NCBI GenBank assembly: GCA_028820035.1
Contig: JAPPKI010000073.1
Location: 1-9,576 of the forward strand
From: a bacterium
GTDB taxonomy: Bacteria > Actinomycetota > Acidimicrobiia > Acidimicrobiales > Bin134
Direction of reading: 5' to 3'
Length of the DNA: 9,576 nt
Part shown: one piece after another, positions 1 through 6,853 of the stretch
How the letters are laid out: each line of letters opens with the position of its first letter
How positions within the stretch are numbered: the stretch's first letter is position 1
Program-made: the position numbers and the translations under genes
Notes under the pieces: model-generated
Seen by the model: the letters and a program-made list of their open reading frames with translations, nothing else
Told to the model about the DNA's origin: nothing
Databases searched by the model: none

Positions 1-591
1 CTGTTGGCCTGGTACCCCGGCCAAGAGGCGGGCGAGGCCATCACCGACGTGCTGGTGGGCGATACCGACCCCCGCGGGCGGATTCCCACCAGCTGGGCAT
101 GGCGGGAACAAGACACCCCCGCCTATCTGAACTATCCCGGCGAGGCCGGCGAGGTGCGTTACGGCGAGGGGATCTTCGTCGGCTACCGCGGGTACGACGC
201 CCGTGGCATCACCCCGATGGTCCCGTTCGGCCACGGCGGCTCCTACACCACATTCGATTGGGGTCCGCCTGAGGTGTCTGGCGAGGGCACTGACATAACC
301 GTCTCCGTCCCCGTCACCAACAACGGCGACCGGCGAGGCAGCGAGGTGGTGCAGGTCTACGTCGCCCCGCCGGAGGGCGGAGTGCCCCGACCCCCCAAAG
401 AGCTGGCCGGCTTCGCCAAGCTCACCCTTGGCCCCGGCGAGACTGGCACTGCGGAGATTGAGCTCAACGAGCGCTCCTTCGCCCGCTGGGATCCCGAGGC
501 CCACTGCTGGACCGTGGACCCCGGCCAATACCAACTCGTGGTGGCCGCCTCGTCGACCGATCTCCGCTCAGCCGTAACCGTCGAGGTCTAA
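1..591 (+). CDS. Glycoside hydrolase family 3 enzyme, C-terminal part (5' end outside window)
   Basis: This is the last 196 residues of a beta-glucosidase-type GH3 enzyme; the frame is open at the left edge and stops with TAA at 589-591. GH3 enzymes remove terminal sugars from beta-glucosides, xylosides and related glycans. Residues 5-33 of the visible part (WYPGQEAGEAITDVLVG, then DPRGRIPTSW) match the end of the GH3 C-terminal alpha/beta domain. Next come GYRGYD and PFGHGGSYTTF, the usual lead-in to the fibronectin III-like domain. That domain follows at about residues 97-195, with NNGDRRGSEVVQVYV, PPKELAGFAKLTLGPGE and a late WTVDPGQYQLVVAASS segment. The nucleophile-bearing N-terminal barrel lies outside the window, so substrate cannot be judged. 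The loop usually read as HGLSYTTF has Gly in place of Leu. It ends 30 bases from the end of the opposing sulfatase operon, so it is probably a separate transcription unit. Confidence 0.92.
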   Translation: MLAWYPGQEAGEAITDVLVGDTDPRGRIPTSWAWREQDTPAYLNYPGEAGEVRYGEGIFVGYRGYDARGITPMVPFGHGGSYTTFDWGPPEVSGEGTDITVSVPVTNNGDRRGSEVVQVYVAPPEGGVPRPPKELAGFAKLTLGPGETGTAEIELNERSFARWDPEAHCWTVDPGQYQLVVAASSTDLRSAVTVEV

Positions 592-621
592 GGCTCGACC
601 CTGCGAACGGCGGACCTGATG

Positions 622-3204
622 TCAGGCTTCGTGAAGGGCCTTCGTGACGAGTTGCATCATTTCCCGGGCCACCATGGGAGCAGCGTTCTGGTTCTGGCCG
701 GTGACCAGGTTGCCGTCGACCACCCAGTGGTTGGCCAGGGTGTCGCGGAACCGGGTGGTGCTCTGGAAGATGGCCCCGGCTCGGCGCAGTTCGGTCTCGG
801 GATGATGGGGAGTGCTCTCGATGCCGAGCTCGTGTACCTGCTTGTCGGTCACCCCGGTCAGCCGCCGGTCCTTCACCAGCGGCTCCCCGTTGGCACCCTT
901 GGCCAGCAGCAGGCCGAGCGGTCCGTGGCAGACGCCGCCGATCACCCGGCCGAGCCGATTGGCCTCGGTGACTTGGGTGCCGAGGTCCTCCGAGAAGCCG
1001 AAGTCGAAGGCCGCCCCCCATCCTCCAGCCAAGTACACGATGTCGTAGTCGGCCATGTCGAGGTCGCCGATGGCCAGCGACTCGGTGACCTTCTGGCGTA
1101 AGTCGTCATCGGCCATGAACCGGTCGTCGGCCTCGGTGCGGATTACCGGCTTCAGCGACTGGGGTTCGACGGGGATCTCGCCGCCGGACGGGCTGGCCAC
1201 GTGCACCTCCATGCCCGCGTCCAAAAAGGCGTAGTAGGGCACGGTCATCTCGCTGGAGAACACTCCGGTGGGCTTGCCGATGTCGAGCATGCCGTGGTTG
1301 GTGGCCACCACCAAAGCCCGGCGTCCGGTGAGGTTTGCCTCGAAGTGCCGTTCGTCATCGGGATGCATGCCGACCCGCTGAAGCGCCTTGCGCAGCAAAC
1401 GGGCGGGAGGTGGGGGATTTTTCTTCATTGGACCCTCCGAGGGGATGCGATCGACGTAAGGCCAGGGCTGATTGCGGTCGGGTACACACCGGGTCCGTTC
1501 GGCAGCCAATTGGCCGGCGAGGTGGGCGAAGACGGCTTCGAAAGCCGGGTCGCTGGCCAGGTTCTGGGCTTCGATCGGATCGGCATCGAGGTCGTAAAGC
1601 TCCCACTGATCGGGGAGCGGTTCGAAGCGGTGGACCGGACCGGCAGGTCCGTTGGCAGCCAAGTGGCGGACGCCGGGCTCGGTCCAGGTGGCCGGATCGT
1701 CGAAGCTTCGCACGATCTTCCACAAATGGCCCGAACCGCCGGCGGCGTCGGCATCCGGCACCCGGGCCACGAGACCCTCGAAGTTGGCGGCGACGTGGGC
1801 GGGCACCTGTATGCGCAGTGGAGCCGGCGCGTTCGCCAACCGCAGCATTTGCCGGGCCATTGCGCTCAAATTCGAGTCGCCCTCGGGCATGTTGTCGCGG
1901 GTCAACAGATAGACCGGCCGGTCGGCGTCGGGTGCTGACGCGCCATCCACCACCGCCATGAGATCGCGACCGGGCAGGGGATGAACCTCGGTGTGGGTCT
2001 TGCCAAGCACCTCGGCGGTCGACTCCTGGTCGATGCCGGCGGCGGCCAACAGCGTGGGTACGAGATCGACATGGGAGGTGGGGGCATCGTCGACCTGGCG
2101 GCTCCCGGTCGCCTGAGGCCCGACCCGGGCGATGGTGAACGGAATCCGGGTGGCCTCGTCGTACAGGTTGAACCACTTCTGGTGGAGCCCGCCGTGGGCC
2201 CCCAGCAGCTCACCGTGGTCGGCTGTGCGCACCAGCACGGCGTTCTCTGATCCTTGTTCGGTGACCGCCCGGCGAACCCGGTCCAGCGGGCCGTCAACCT
2301 CAGCGTGAAGGCGGTAGTAAAGGTCACGGTAGGCCTGGGCTCGCGACCGATATACCCGGTCGATAAGAGGCGGCGGCCCGTAACACGACAAATACGAGGC
2401 CCGAAAGGCGACTTGGGCGGCGGGCTTGGTCGAGAGGTCCTCGCCATCGGTCGGCGACGGCGGCACCGGTGGTGGATCCTCGACCCCGGCGGTGCGGGGG
2501 CTGCCCCGTCGCAGCCACGCGGGCGCGAACACGATGTCGTGGGGGTTCACGAAGCTGGCCACCAGCAAGAACGGCCGAGCGGCCTCCGGGTCGCCGACTC
2601 GGCGGCGGGCATACCGGTCTTCGAGCCAGGCCACCACCCGGTCGGCGATCAGCGGGTCGCGCACGAATCCGGTGTTGGCGAACGAAGGACCGTGGGGTTC
2701 GGGGCCGATCCATCCCGAGAACCCAAACGCATCGAGGGGGTCGGCGTCGAGGTAAGTCTCCACCGCCATCTGGTCGACTGCACCGTCGCTGTCGTTGGTG
2801 GCCAGGGCGTCGCCGGTTGCCGGGTTGAACAGATCGGCGTGGCTCATGTGCCACTTGCCCTGATAGTGGGTGTCGTAGCCCGCGGCCCGGAACCAGTGGC
2901 CCAGCGTGGGCACCTCACCAGGGCGCAGCCACCGCATCCGCGAGTCGTTCCACATCTTCCCCAAGCCATCGGTCTGGGTCACGCCGTGTACGTCGGGGTA
3001 CTGCCCGGTGAACAGGGTGGGCCGGCTGGGCACACAGGCCAGCGAGCCGGTGTAGTGGCGCATGAACGAGACCCCGTGGTCGTCGAACCACCGGGAGCCG
3101 GCGAGGGTTTGACGACGCCACTCCCGCAGCTCTTCGGACTCGTAGGGCGGCACCGCCCGCTCCTGATCGGTCATGATCACTACCACGTCAGGGCGATCGG
3201 TCAT
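622..3204 (-). CDS. Sulfatase/phosphohydrolase-type enzyme continuous with a DJ-1/PfpI (class I glutamine amidotransferase-like) domain
   Basis: This 860-residue frame carries two full domains. Residues 1 to about 585 form an alkaline-phosphatase-superfamily sulfatase: MTDQER (Asp13, Gln14), Cys57-x-Pro-Ser-Arg61 (the formylglycine signature), GKWH (Lys117, His119), NPHD (His222), ADHGE (Asp329, His330) and HQK (Lys343). The Asp-Gln plus Asp-His metal set resembles choline sulfatases and phosphonate monoester hydrolases, so sulfate or phosphate esters are both possible. Residues about 612-860 form an Hsp31-like DJ-1/PfpI domain with Glu652 (SSEMTVPYY), Cys759-His760 (GGVCHGP) and GNLVTGQNQN. 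There is no signal peptide, so it is probably cytoplasmic. The start ATG at 3204 overlaps the upstream SRPBCC stop as ATGA and has GGGAG seven bases upstream. The frame stays open up to 3603, but that part only shadows the SRPBCC gene. A second, internal start at 1428 could give a separate 268-residue DJ-1 protein. Confidence 0.87.
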   Translation of the reverse strand: MTDRPDVVVIMTDQERAVPPYESEELREWRRQTLAGSRWFDDHGVSFMRHYTGSLACVPSRPTLFTGQYPDVHGVTQTDGLGKMWNDSRMRWLRPGEVPTLGHWFRAAGYDTHYQGKWHMSHADLFNPATGDALATNDSDGAVDQMAVETYLDADPLDAFGFSGWIGPEPHGPSFANTGFVRDPLIADRVVAWLEDRYARRRVGDPEAARPFLLVASFVNPHDIVFAPAWLRRGSPRTAGVEDPPPVPPSPTDGEDLSTKPAAQVAFRASYLSCYGPPPLIDRVYRSRAQAYRDLYYRLHAEVDGPLDRVRRAVTEQGSENAVLVRTADHGELLGAHGGLHQKWFNLYDEATRIPFTIARVGPQATGSRQVDDAPTSHVDLVPTLLAAAGIDQESTAEVLGKTHTEVHPLPGRDLMAVVDGASAPDADRPVYLLTRDNMPEGDSNLSAMARQMLRLANAPAPLRIQVPAHVAANFEGLVARVPDADAAGGSGHLWKIVRSFDDPATWTEPGVRHLAANGPAGPVHRFEPLPDQWELYDLDADPIEAQNLASDPAFEAVFAHLAGQLAAERTRCVPDRNQPWPYVDRIPSEGPMKKNPPPPARLLRKALQRVGMHPDDERHFEANLTGRRALVVATNHGMLDIGKPTGVFSSEMTVPYYAFLDAGMEVHVASPSGGEIPVEPQSLKPVIRTEADDRFMADDDLRQKVTESLAIGDLDMADYDIVYLAGGWGAAFDFGFSEDLGTQVTEANRLGRVIGGVCHGPLGLLLAKGANGEPLVKDRRLTGVTDKQVHELGIESTPHHPETELRRAGAIFQSTTRFRDTLANHWVVDGNLVTGQNQNAAPMVAREMMQLVTKALHEA
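1426..1438 (-). promoter_or_regulatory. Internal ribosome binding site and ATG at the sulfatase/DJ-1 junction
   Basis: On the minus strand GGAGGG (1433-1438) is followed by TCCA and ATG (1426-1428), in frame with the sulfatase. This is the strongest Shine-Dalgarno match at good spacing in the window. It would start a 268-residue protein, MKKNPPPPARLLRKAL..., containing the whole DJ-1 domain. The fusion linker PSEGP is the literal translation of this site, which suggests two ancestral genes joined by loss of a stop codon. One substitution (codon 589, TCG to TAG) would separate them. Use of the site is inferred. Confidence 0.6.
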
Positions 3205-3653
3205 CGACCGGCTCCCGCTGTCTTGGCCATGAGCCGATCGAGTCCGGCGAGCATCGTCTCCGATGCCTTGGCCAATCGCCGGGCCACAATCTCGGCGATC
3301 AATTGCTGAGGCGGTCGAGGCCCGGCGTTCACCCTGCTGGTGAGCGAAACCCGGGTCCCCCGTGTCGTCTCCCGCAACGACCAGGTGTTGGCCACCGATC
3401 GAATCACCGGCGGGAGACCTTCGATGGAGTAGGCCAGCGTTACCCCCGGCGCCCAGTCGACGACCCGCTCCACTAGTGAGGAGCGGCCCACCTGCACCCT
3501 GCGCACCGTGCCGACGCCCTCGGCCTGCTCGCTCATCAGACAGGAGTGGTCGACGTTGGATGCCCACCCGCTGATAGCGCCGAAGTCGGCCAGCACGGCC
3601 CACACGGCCCCCGGTTCGGCGGCGATGTCTCGGGTGCAGGTGACCTCGGCCAT
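3201..3653 (-). CDS. SRPBCC (START/Bet v1-like) family protein, polyketide cyclase-type
   Basis: This 150-residue protein has the length and pattern of the single-domain SRPBCC fold, a deep hydrophobic pocket for lipids, polyketides, sterols or aromatic ligands. The visible pattern is an opening strand and helix (AEVTCTRDIAAEPGAVWAVL, then ADFGAISGW), alternating strands (GTVRRVQVG, VTLAYSIEG, NTWSLRETTRGTRVSLTSRV), and a long C-terminal helix from about residue 115 (QQLIAEIVARRLAKASETML). No catalytic residue can be assigned, so it may bind a ligand rather than catalyse. It is not secreted. It lies between two sulfatases. Its AGGAGG overlaps the upstream stop but sits 14 bases from the ATG, with a weaker GAAGAAG closer. 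Its TGA overlaps the next ATG by four bases. This coupling suggests expression alongside the sulfatases, perhaps to hold a hydrophobic substrate or desulfated product (inference). Confidence 0.82.
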   Translation of the reverse strand: MAEVTCTRDIAAEPGAVWAVLADFGAISGWASNVDHSCLMSEQAEGVGTVRRVQVGRSSLVERVVDWAPGVTLAYSIEGLPPVIRSVANTWSLRETTRGTRVSLTSRVNAGPRPPQQLIAEIVARRLAKASETMLAGLDRLMAKTAGAGR

Positions 3654-3671
3654 GACTTCTTCGCGGTCCTC

Positions 3672-5954
3672 CTATTGACGGGCCATCTCGGTGCGGGCCG
3701 CGGTCTCGACATCGGCGGTTGATTGCCCTCCGAGCTCGATGACCACCTCATGGATTTCGCCAGTGAACGGAAACGAACCCTCATAGCGCTCCGAGACCGG
3801 CGAACCATGATCGAATCCGATGCTGTCGCTCAGCAGGGAAATCGACCTCATCATGAGCGGCAGCTCGGCTTGACCGCAGACGCTTCCATCGATGGCCACA
3901 CTCACGACCCCACCAGGACGGCCGGTGCGTCGGAGGCTAACCGCCACAGTGCTGCGGCCCTGGGGCACTGGCAGTTCGGACTCGAGGATGGTGCTATCCA
4001 TGAAGGCGTTGTAGTCCACCACCAGCCGCTCATTCTGCACAAACACCGATATCCCTGCGCTGGCGCTCCCCGAGGCCCAGATAACCCCGTCTTCTCCGTC
4101 GGCCCTGGTTATCTCCGCGGTCAAGTCCCATGCTCTTCCCCCCGGGGACGGGGAGGCCGACGACGGGATCGGCGAGATCGGCGGCCGGTACACATACCGC
4201 CGGCTCGTGGGGTGGGGCGAGCGGTCGTTCGGCCTTGCCGCGAACAGCTCGATCGTGCGGTCGTCCAGGGGGAGGACTCCGTGGCGTTCGGCCTCCTCCC
4301 ACCACAGGCCAATCAGCTCTTCCAATATTTTCGGGTGGTCGTCCGCCCGGTCGAAACACTCAGAGGGATCGGCGGAGAGGTCGTAGAGCTCCCATCGATC
4401 GCCATCGAAGTCTTGGCCATGGATATGCCGGGTGACGGCCTTCCACCATTTGCCGTCCTGTTCGACCACTAGCGCACGCGAGCCGAACATCTCGAAGTAC
4501 TGGAGTCTGTTGGTCGCCGGGGCGGCGGCGTCGCCCAGCACCGTGGCAAACGAGTGGCCGGTGATCGGGAGCTGCTCATAGCCGTTCAACGTGTTCGGCG
4601 GCGCGATCCCCAGCAGGTCGTACAGCGTCGGCGCCAGATCGGAAACGTTGATGAACTGGTGGCGCTTGGTGCCGCACTGATCGGCCGCGATGCCGTCGGG
4701 CCAGTGGATGATCATCGGAACGTGGACGCCGCCCTCATGGGTGTTCTGCTTGTACCACTTGAACGGCGAGTTGCCGCACTGGGCCCATCCCCAGGGGTAG
4801 TTGGTATGGCTGTGGGGACCGCCAATATCGTCAAGGCGCCTGATGGCCTCATCGGGGTCTTCGAGTATGCCGGTGAAGAACTTCATCTCGTGCAAGACAC
4901 CGAATGGCCCGCCCTCCTGGGAGGCGCCGTTGTCGGCCAGCACCACCAGGATGGAGTTGTCCAGTTGGCCGATGTCGCGCAGGCCGTCCACCAAGCGCCC
5001 GATCTGGTCGTCAGTGTGGTCGAGAAAGGCGGCAAAGGCCTCTTGGAGTCGGCAGGCCAGCAGTCTCTGATTCTCCGGCAGGCTGTCCCAGGGTTCAACC
5101 CCGTCATTTCGGGGAGCCAGCTCGGTGCCCGGCGGTATCACTCCCGACTCCAGTTGCCGCTGGTACCAGCGCTGTCGAACCACGTCCCAGCCCTCGTCGT
5201 AGCGGCCCCGATACTTCTCCAGGTATGCGGGCGGGGCTTGATGGGGGGCGTGGGTGGCGCCGAAGGGCAAATAGGCGAAGAAGGGGCGGTCGGGTCGAAC
5301 TCCCTTGCTGTCCCGGATCATCTGGAGCAGCTGGTCCACCAGGTCTTCGCTCAAGTGATAGCCGTCTTCGGGGCCTGCCGGTGGGTCGATGTGGTGGTTG
5401 TCGACCACAAGTTCCGGGTGGAACTGATCGGTCTCACCTTCCAAGAACCCATAAAACCGGTCGAATCCCCGACCCAGGGGCCACTGGTCGAATGGGCCCG
5501 CCGCCGATGCGTCCTGGGACGGCGCCAGGTGCCACTTGCCCGCGCAGAACGTGGCATAGCCTTCTGCTTTTAGAACCTCGGCCAATGTGGCGGCGTGGTT
5601 GGTGATGTGGCCGAGCTGGTGGGGGAAGCCAGTGCAGTGGTTCGACACCGACCGCATTCCCACCGTGTGCTGCGAGCGACCGGTTAGAAGCGATGCCCGG
5701 GTGGGCGAGCACAGAGGGGTGACGTGGAAATTGGTGAACTGGAGGCCGTCGGCGGCCAGCCGGTCCACATTGGCGGTGTCGATGTCGGAGCCGTAGCAGC
5801 CGAATTGGGCAAAGCCGGTGTCATCGAGCAGCACGATGACCACGTTGGGCGCATCCTCGCCAGGGTGGGGCGGCTCCTCGAAGAAGGGCTCGGAATCGGC
5901 CAGGGTCTTGCCGATCACGCCGGGGAACGGGCGTTTGGTGGAAGGGTCAGCCAT
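3672..5954 (-). CDS. AtsA-type arylsulfatase (formylglycine-dependent, Cys-type)
   Basis: This 760-residue enzyme belongs to the large arylsulfatase family that includes mycobacterial AtsA; it hydrolyses sulfate esters and releases sulfate. Motifs in order: NVVIVLLDDTG (Asp44, Asp45), LCSPTRASLLTG (Cys82, converted to formylglycine; Arg86), AGKWH (Lys140, His142), GATHAPH (His235), LADNGASQEGG (Asp341, Asn342) and FKWYKQNTHEGG (Lys399 as probable catalytic lysine). WELYDLSADPSE (521-532) marks the end of the sulfatase core. Residues about 607-742 form the C-terminal beta-sandwich usual in this family. No signal peptide is visible, so it is probably cytoplasmic. I chose the ATG at 5954 because AAGGTGA lies five bases upstream; a GTG at 5963 would add three residues and lies within that site. 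The ATG overlaps the end of the upstream metallo-hydrolase gene by eight bases, indicating coupling. The activating formylglycine-generating enzyme is not in the window. Confidence 0.95.
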   Translation of the reverse strand: MADPSTKRPFPGVIGKTLADSEPFFEEPPHPGEDAPNVVIVLLDDTGFAQFGCYGSDIDTANVDRLAADGLQFTNFHVTPLCSPTRASLLTGRSQHTVGMRSVSNHCTGFPHQLGHITNHAATLAEVLKAEGYATFCAGKWHLAPSQDASAAGPFDQWPLGRGFDRFYGFLEGETDQFHPELVVDNHHIDPPAGPEDGYHLSEDLVDQLLQMIRDSKGVRPDRPFFAYLPFGATHAPHQAPPAYLEKYRGRYDEGWDVVRQRWYQRQLESGVIPPGTELAPRNDGVEPWDSLPENQRLLACRLQEAFAAFLDHTDDQIGRLVDGLRDIGQLDNSILVVLADNGASQEGGPFGVLHEMKFFTGILEDPDEAIRRLDDIGGPHSHTNYPWGWAQCGNSPFKWYKQNTHEGGVHVPMIIHWPDGIAADQCGTKRHQFINVSDLAPTLYDLLGIAPPNTLNGYEQLPITGHSFATVLGDAAAPATNRLQYFEMFGSRALVVEQDGKWWKAVTRHIHGQDFDGDRWELYDLSADPSECFDRADDHPKILEELIGLWWEEAERHGVLPLDDRTIELFAARPNDRSPHPTSRRYVYRPPISPIPSSASPSPGGRAWDLTAEITRADGEDGVIWASGSASAGISVFVQNERLVVDYNAFMDSTILESELPVPQGRSTVAVSLRRTGRPGGVVSVAIDGSVCGQAELPLMMRSISLLSDSIGFDHGSPVSERYEGSFPFTGEIHEVVIELGGQSTADVETAARTEMARQ

Positions 5955-6789
5955 GAGCCTCACCTTGCTCTGTGGTGACCGTGGTCAGGTCGTCGCCGAT
6001 CACGATCTCGCCGTCGAAGTGCTCAGCGGCCCGGGCGATCCATTCGGGGTACTGCTCGGCGGTGGGGGCGGGCACCATGTGGGTCAATACCAGGCGCCGG
6101 GCGCCGACTCGGGCCGCGGTCTGGGCCGCCTCCACCACGCCGGAGTGATAGTCGAGGATGTCTTGGACCATGTCGTTGGGGATGAGCTCGACGAGATCCC
6201 GGCGAATCACCGTCTGCACGTAGGCATCGACGTCGGCGGCCAGTGTGTCCACGCCCGGGCAGGGAAGGGTGTCGCCCACCAACGCCACCGTCGTGCCGTT
6301 GTGCTCAAGGCGGTAGCCGATGGTGGGCCTGGCCGGCGCGTGGACCGTGGCCGCGGTGGACACCTGCACGTCGTTGACCGCGAACTGATCGTCCGGCTCC
6401 ACCTCGGTGACCTCCACATTCGGACCCCTGGTGAGGACATCGTGGTGCTCAATGCGGTAGCCGATGTCGGCTTCCAGAGCATGGAGTTGGCGTTCCACGA
6501 ACTGGGCGGTGCCCGCCGGTCCGAACACCGGAAGCGCAACGTTGCCCTGAGTCATGATCCAGTGCGTGGTGATGACGTCGTTGAGATCGCAGATGTGATC
6601 GCTGTGCAAGTGGGTCACCAAGACGGCAGCCAAGAACGCCGGCAGCGAACCTCCCCCGGCCATGCGCATCACCACCCCTCGACCGGCGTCGACCAGTATG
6701 TGAGTGTCGCCCGCCTTCACCAGCGTGGATGGACCGGCCCGATTGGCATCGGGTAACGGGGATCCGGTCCCCGTCAACACGATTTCCAT
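5947..6789 (-). CDS. MBL-fold metallo-hydrolase, RNase Z-like / arylsulfatase-like
   Basis: This 280-residue metallo-beta-lactamase-fold hydrolase has a full set of metal ligands: THLHSDH (His60, His62, Asp64, His65), a probable His150, GDT (Asp173) and LTHMVP (His237), with a further conserved-looking His215 in DYHS. The opening GTGSPLPDANRAGPSTLV and the order of motifs match RNase Z-like proteins. However, GYRLEHNGTTVALVGDT runs directly into motif IV, with no room for the flexible exosite arm that true RNase Z uses to hold tRNA, so tRNA processing is unlikely. Related MBL proteins, such as Pseudoalteromonas carrageenovora AtsA, are zinc arylsulfatases, and the arylsulfatase gene directly downstream favours a sulfate-ester role here (inference). 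Lactonase or phosphodiesterase activity cannot be excluded. The start has AAGGAG six bases upstream. No signal peptide is seen. Confidence 0.88.
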   Translation of the reverse strand: MEIVLTGTGSPLPDANRAGPSTLVKAGDTHILVDAGRGVVMRMAGGGSLPAFLAAVLVTHLHSDHICDLNDVITTHWIMTQGNVALPVFGPAGTAQFVERQLHALEADIGYRIEHHDVLTRGPNVEVTEVEPDDQFAVNDVQVSTAATVHAPARPTIGYRLEHNGTTVALVGDTLPCPGVDTLAADVDAYVQTVIRRDLVELIPNDMVQDILDYHSGVVEAAQTAARVGARRLVLTHMVPAPTAEQYPEWIARAAEHFDGEIVIGDDLTTVTTEQGEAHG

Positions 6790-6853
6790 CTCTCGCTCCT
6801 TTGCTGTGCGTGGTTCGTCTGGCTCGAGGAGCGCCGGTGGATCCTCTGGGCGG

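Noticed and set aside
1..591. A sulfated-polysaccharide utilisation locus joining GH3 and the sulfatases
   Set aside because: The GH3 gene is convergent to the sulfatase run rather than co-directional, no SusCD-like or other transporter is present, and the sulfatases lack export signals. Proximity alone is not enough.
615..626. Inverted repeat CCTGA-TG-TCAGG between the GH3 end and the sulfatase/DJ-1 stop
   Set aside because: The stem is only five bases with a two-base loop and no U-run follows, so it is too weak to call a terminator.
2254..3309. Long plus-strand open frame (351 residues) opposite the sulfatase
   Set aside because: It mirrors the sulfatase codons, has no recognisable domain and no good start signal. 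Long antisense frames are expected in GC-rich genes.
3205..3603. Open-frame extension upstream of the fused sulfatase, giving up to 993 residues
   Set aside because: The added residues are low-complexity and Arg/Gly-rich, and lie entirely antiphase inside the well-formed SRPBCC gene. The ATGA overlap and GGGAG site point to 3204 as the start.
4554..5573. Plus-strand open frame (339 residues) opposite the arylsulfatase
   Set aside because: It is an antisense shadow of a strongly supported gene, with no family resemblance and no ribosome binding site that stands out.
6790..6853. Possible promoter or terminator between the DinB-like and metallo-hydrolase genes
   Set aside because: Only a 4-bp stem (GCTC-GAG-GAGC) and the ribosome binding site of the next gene are visible, with no promoter pair or convincing hairpin.
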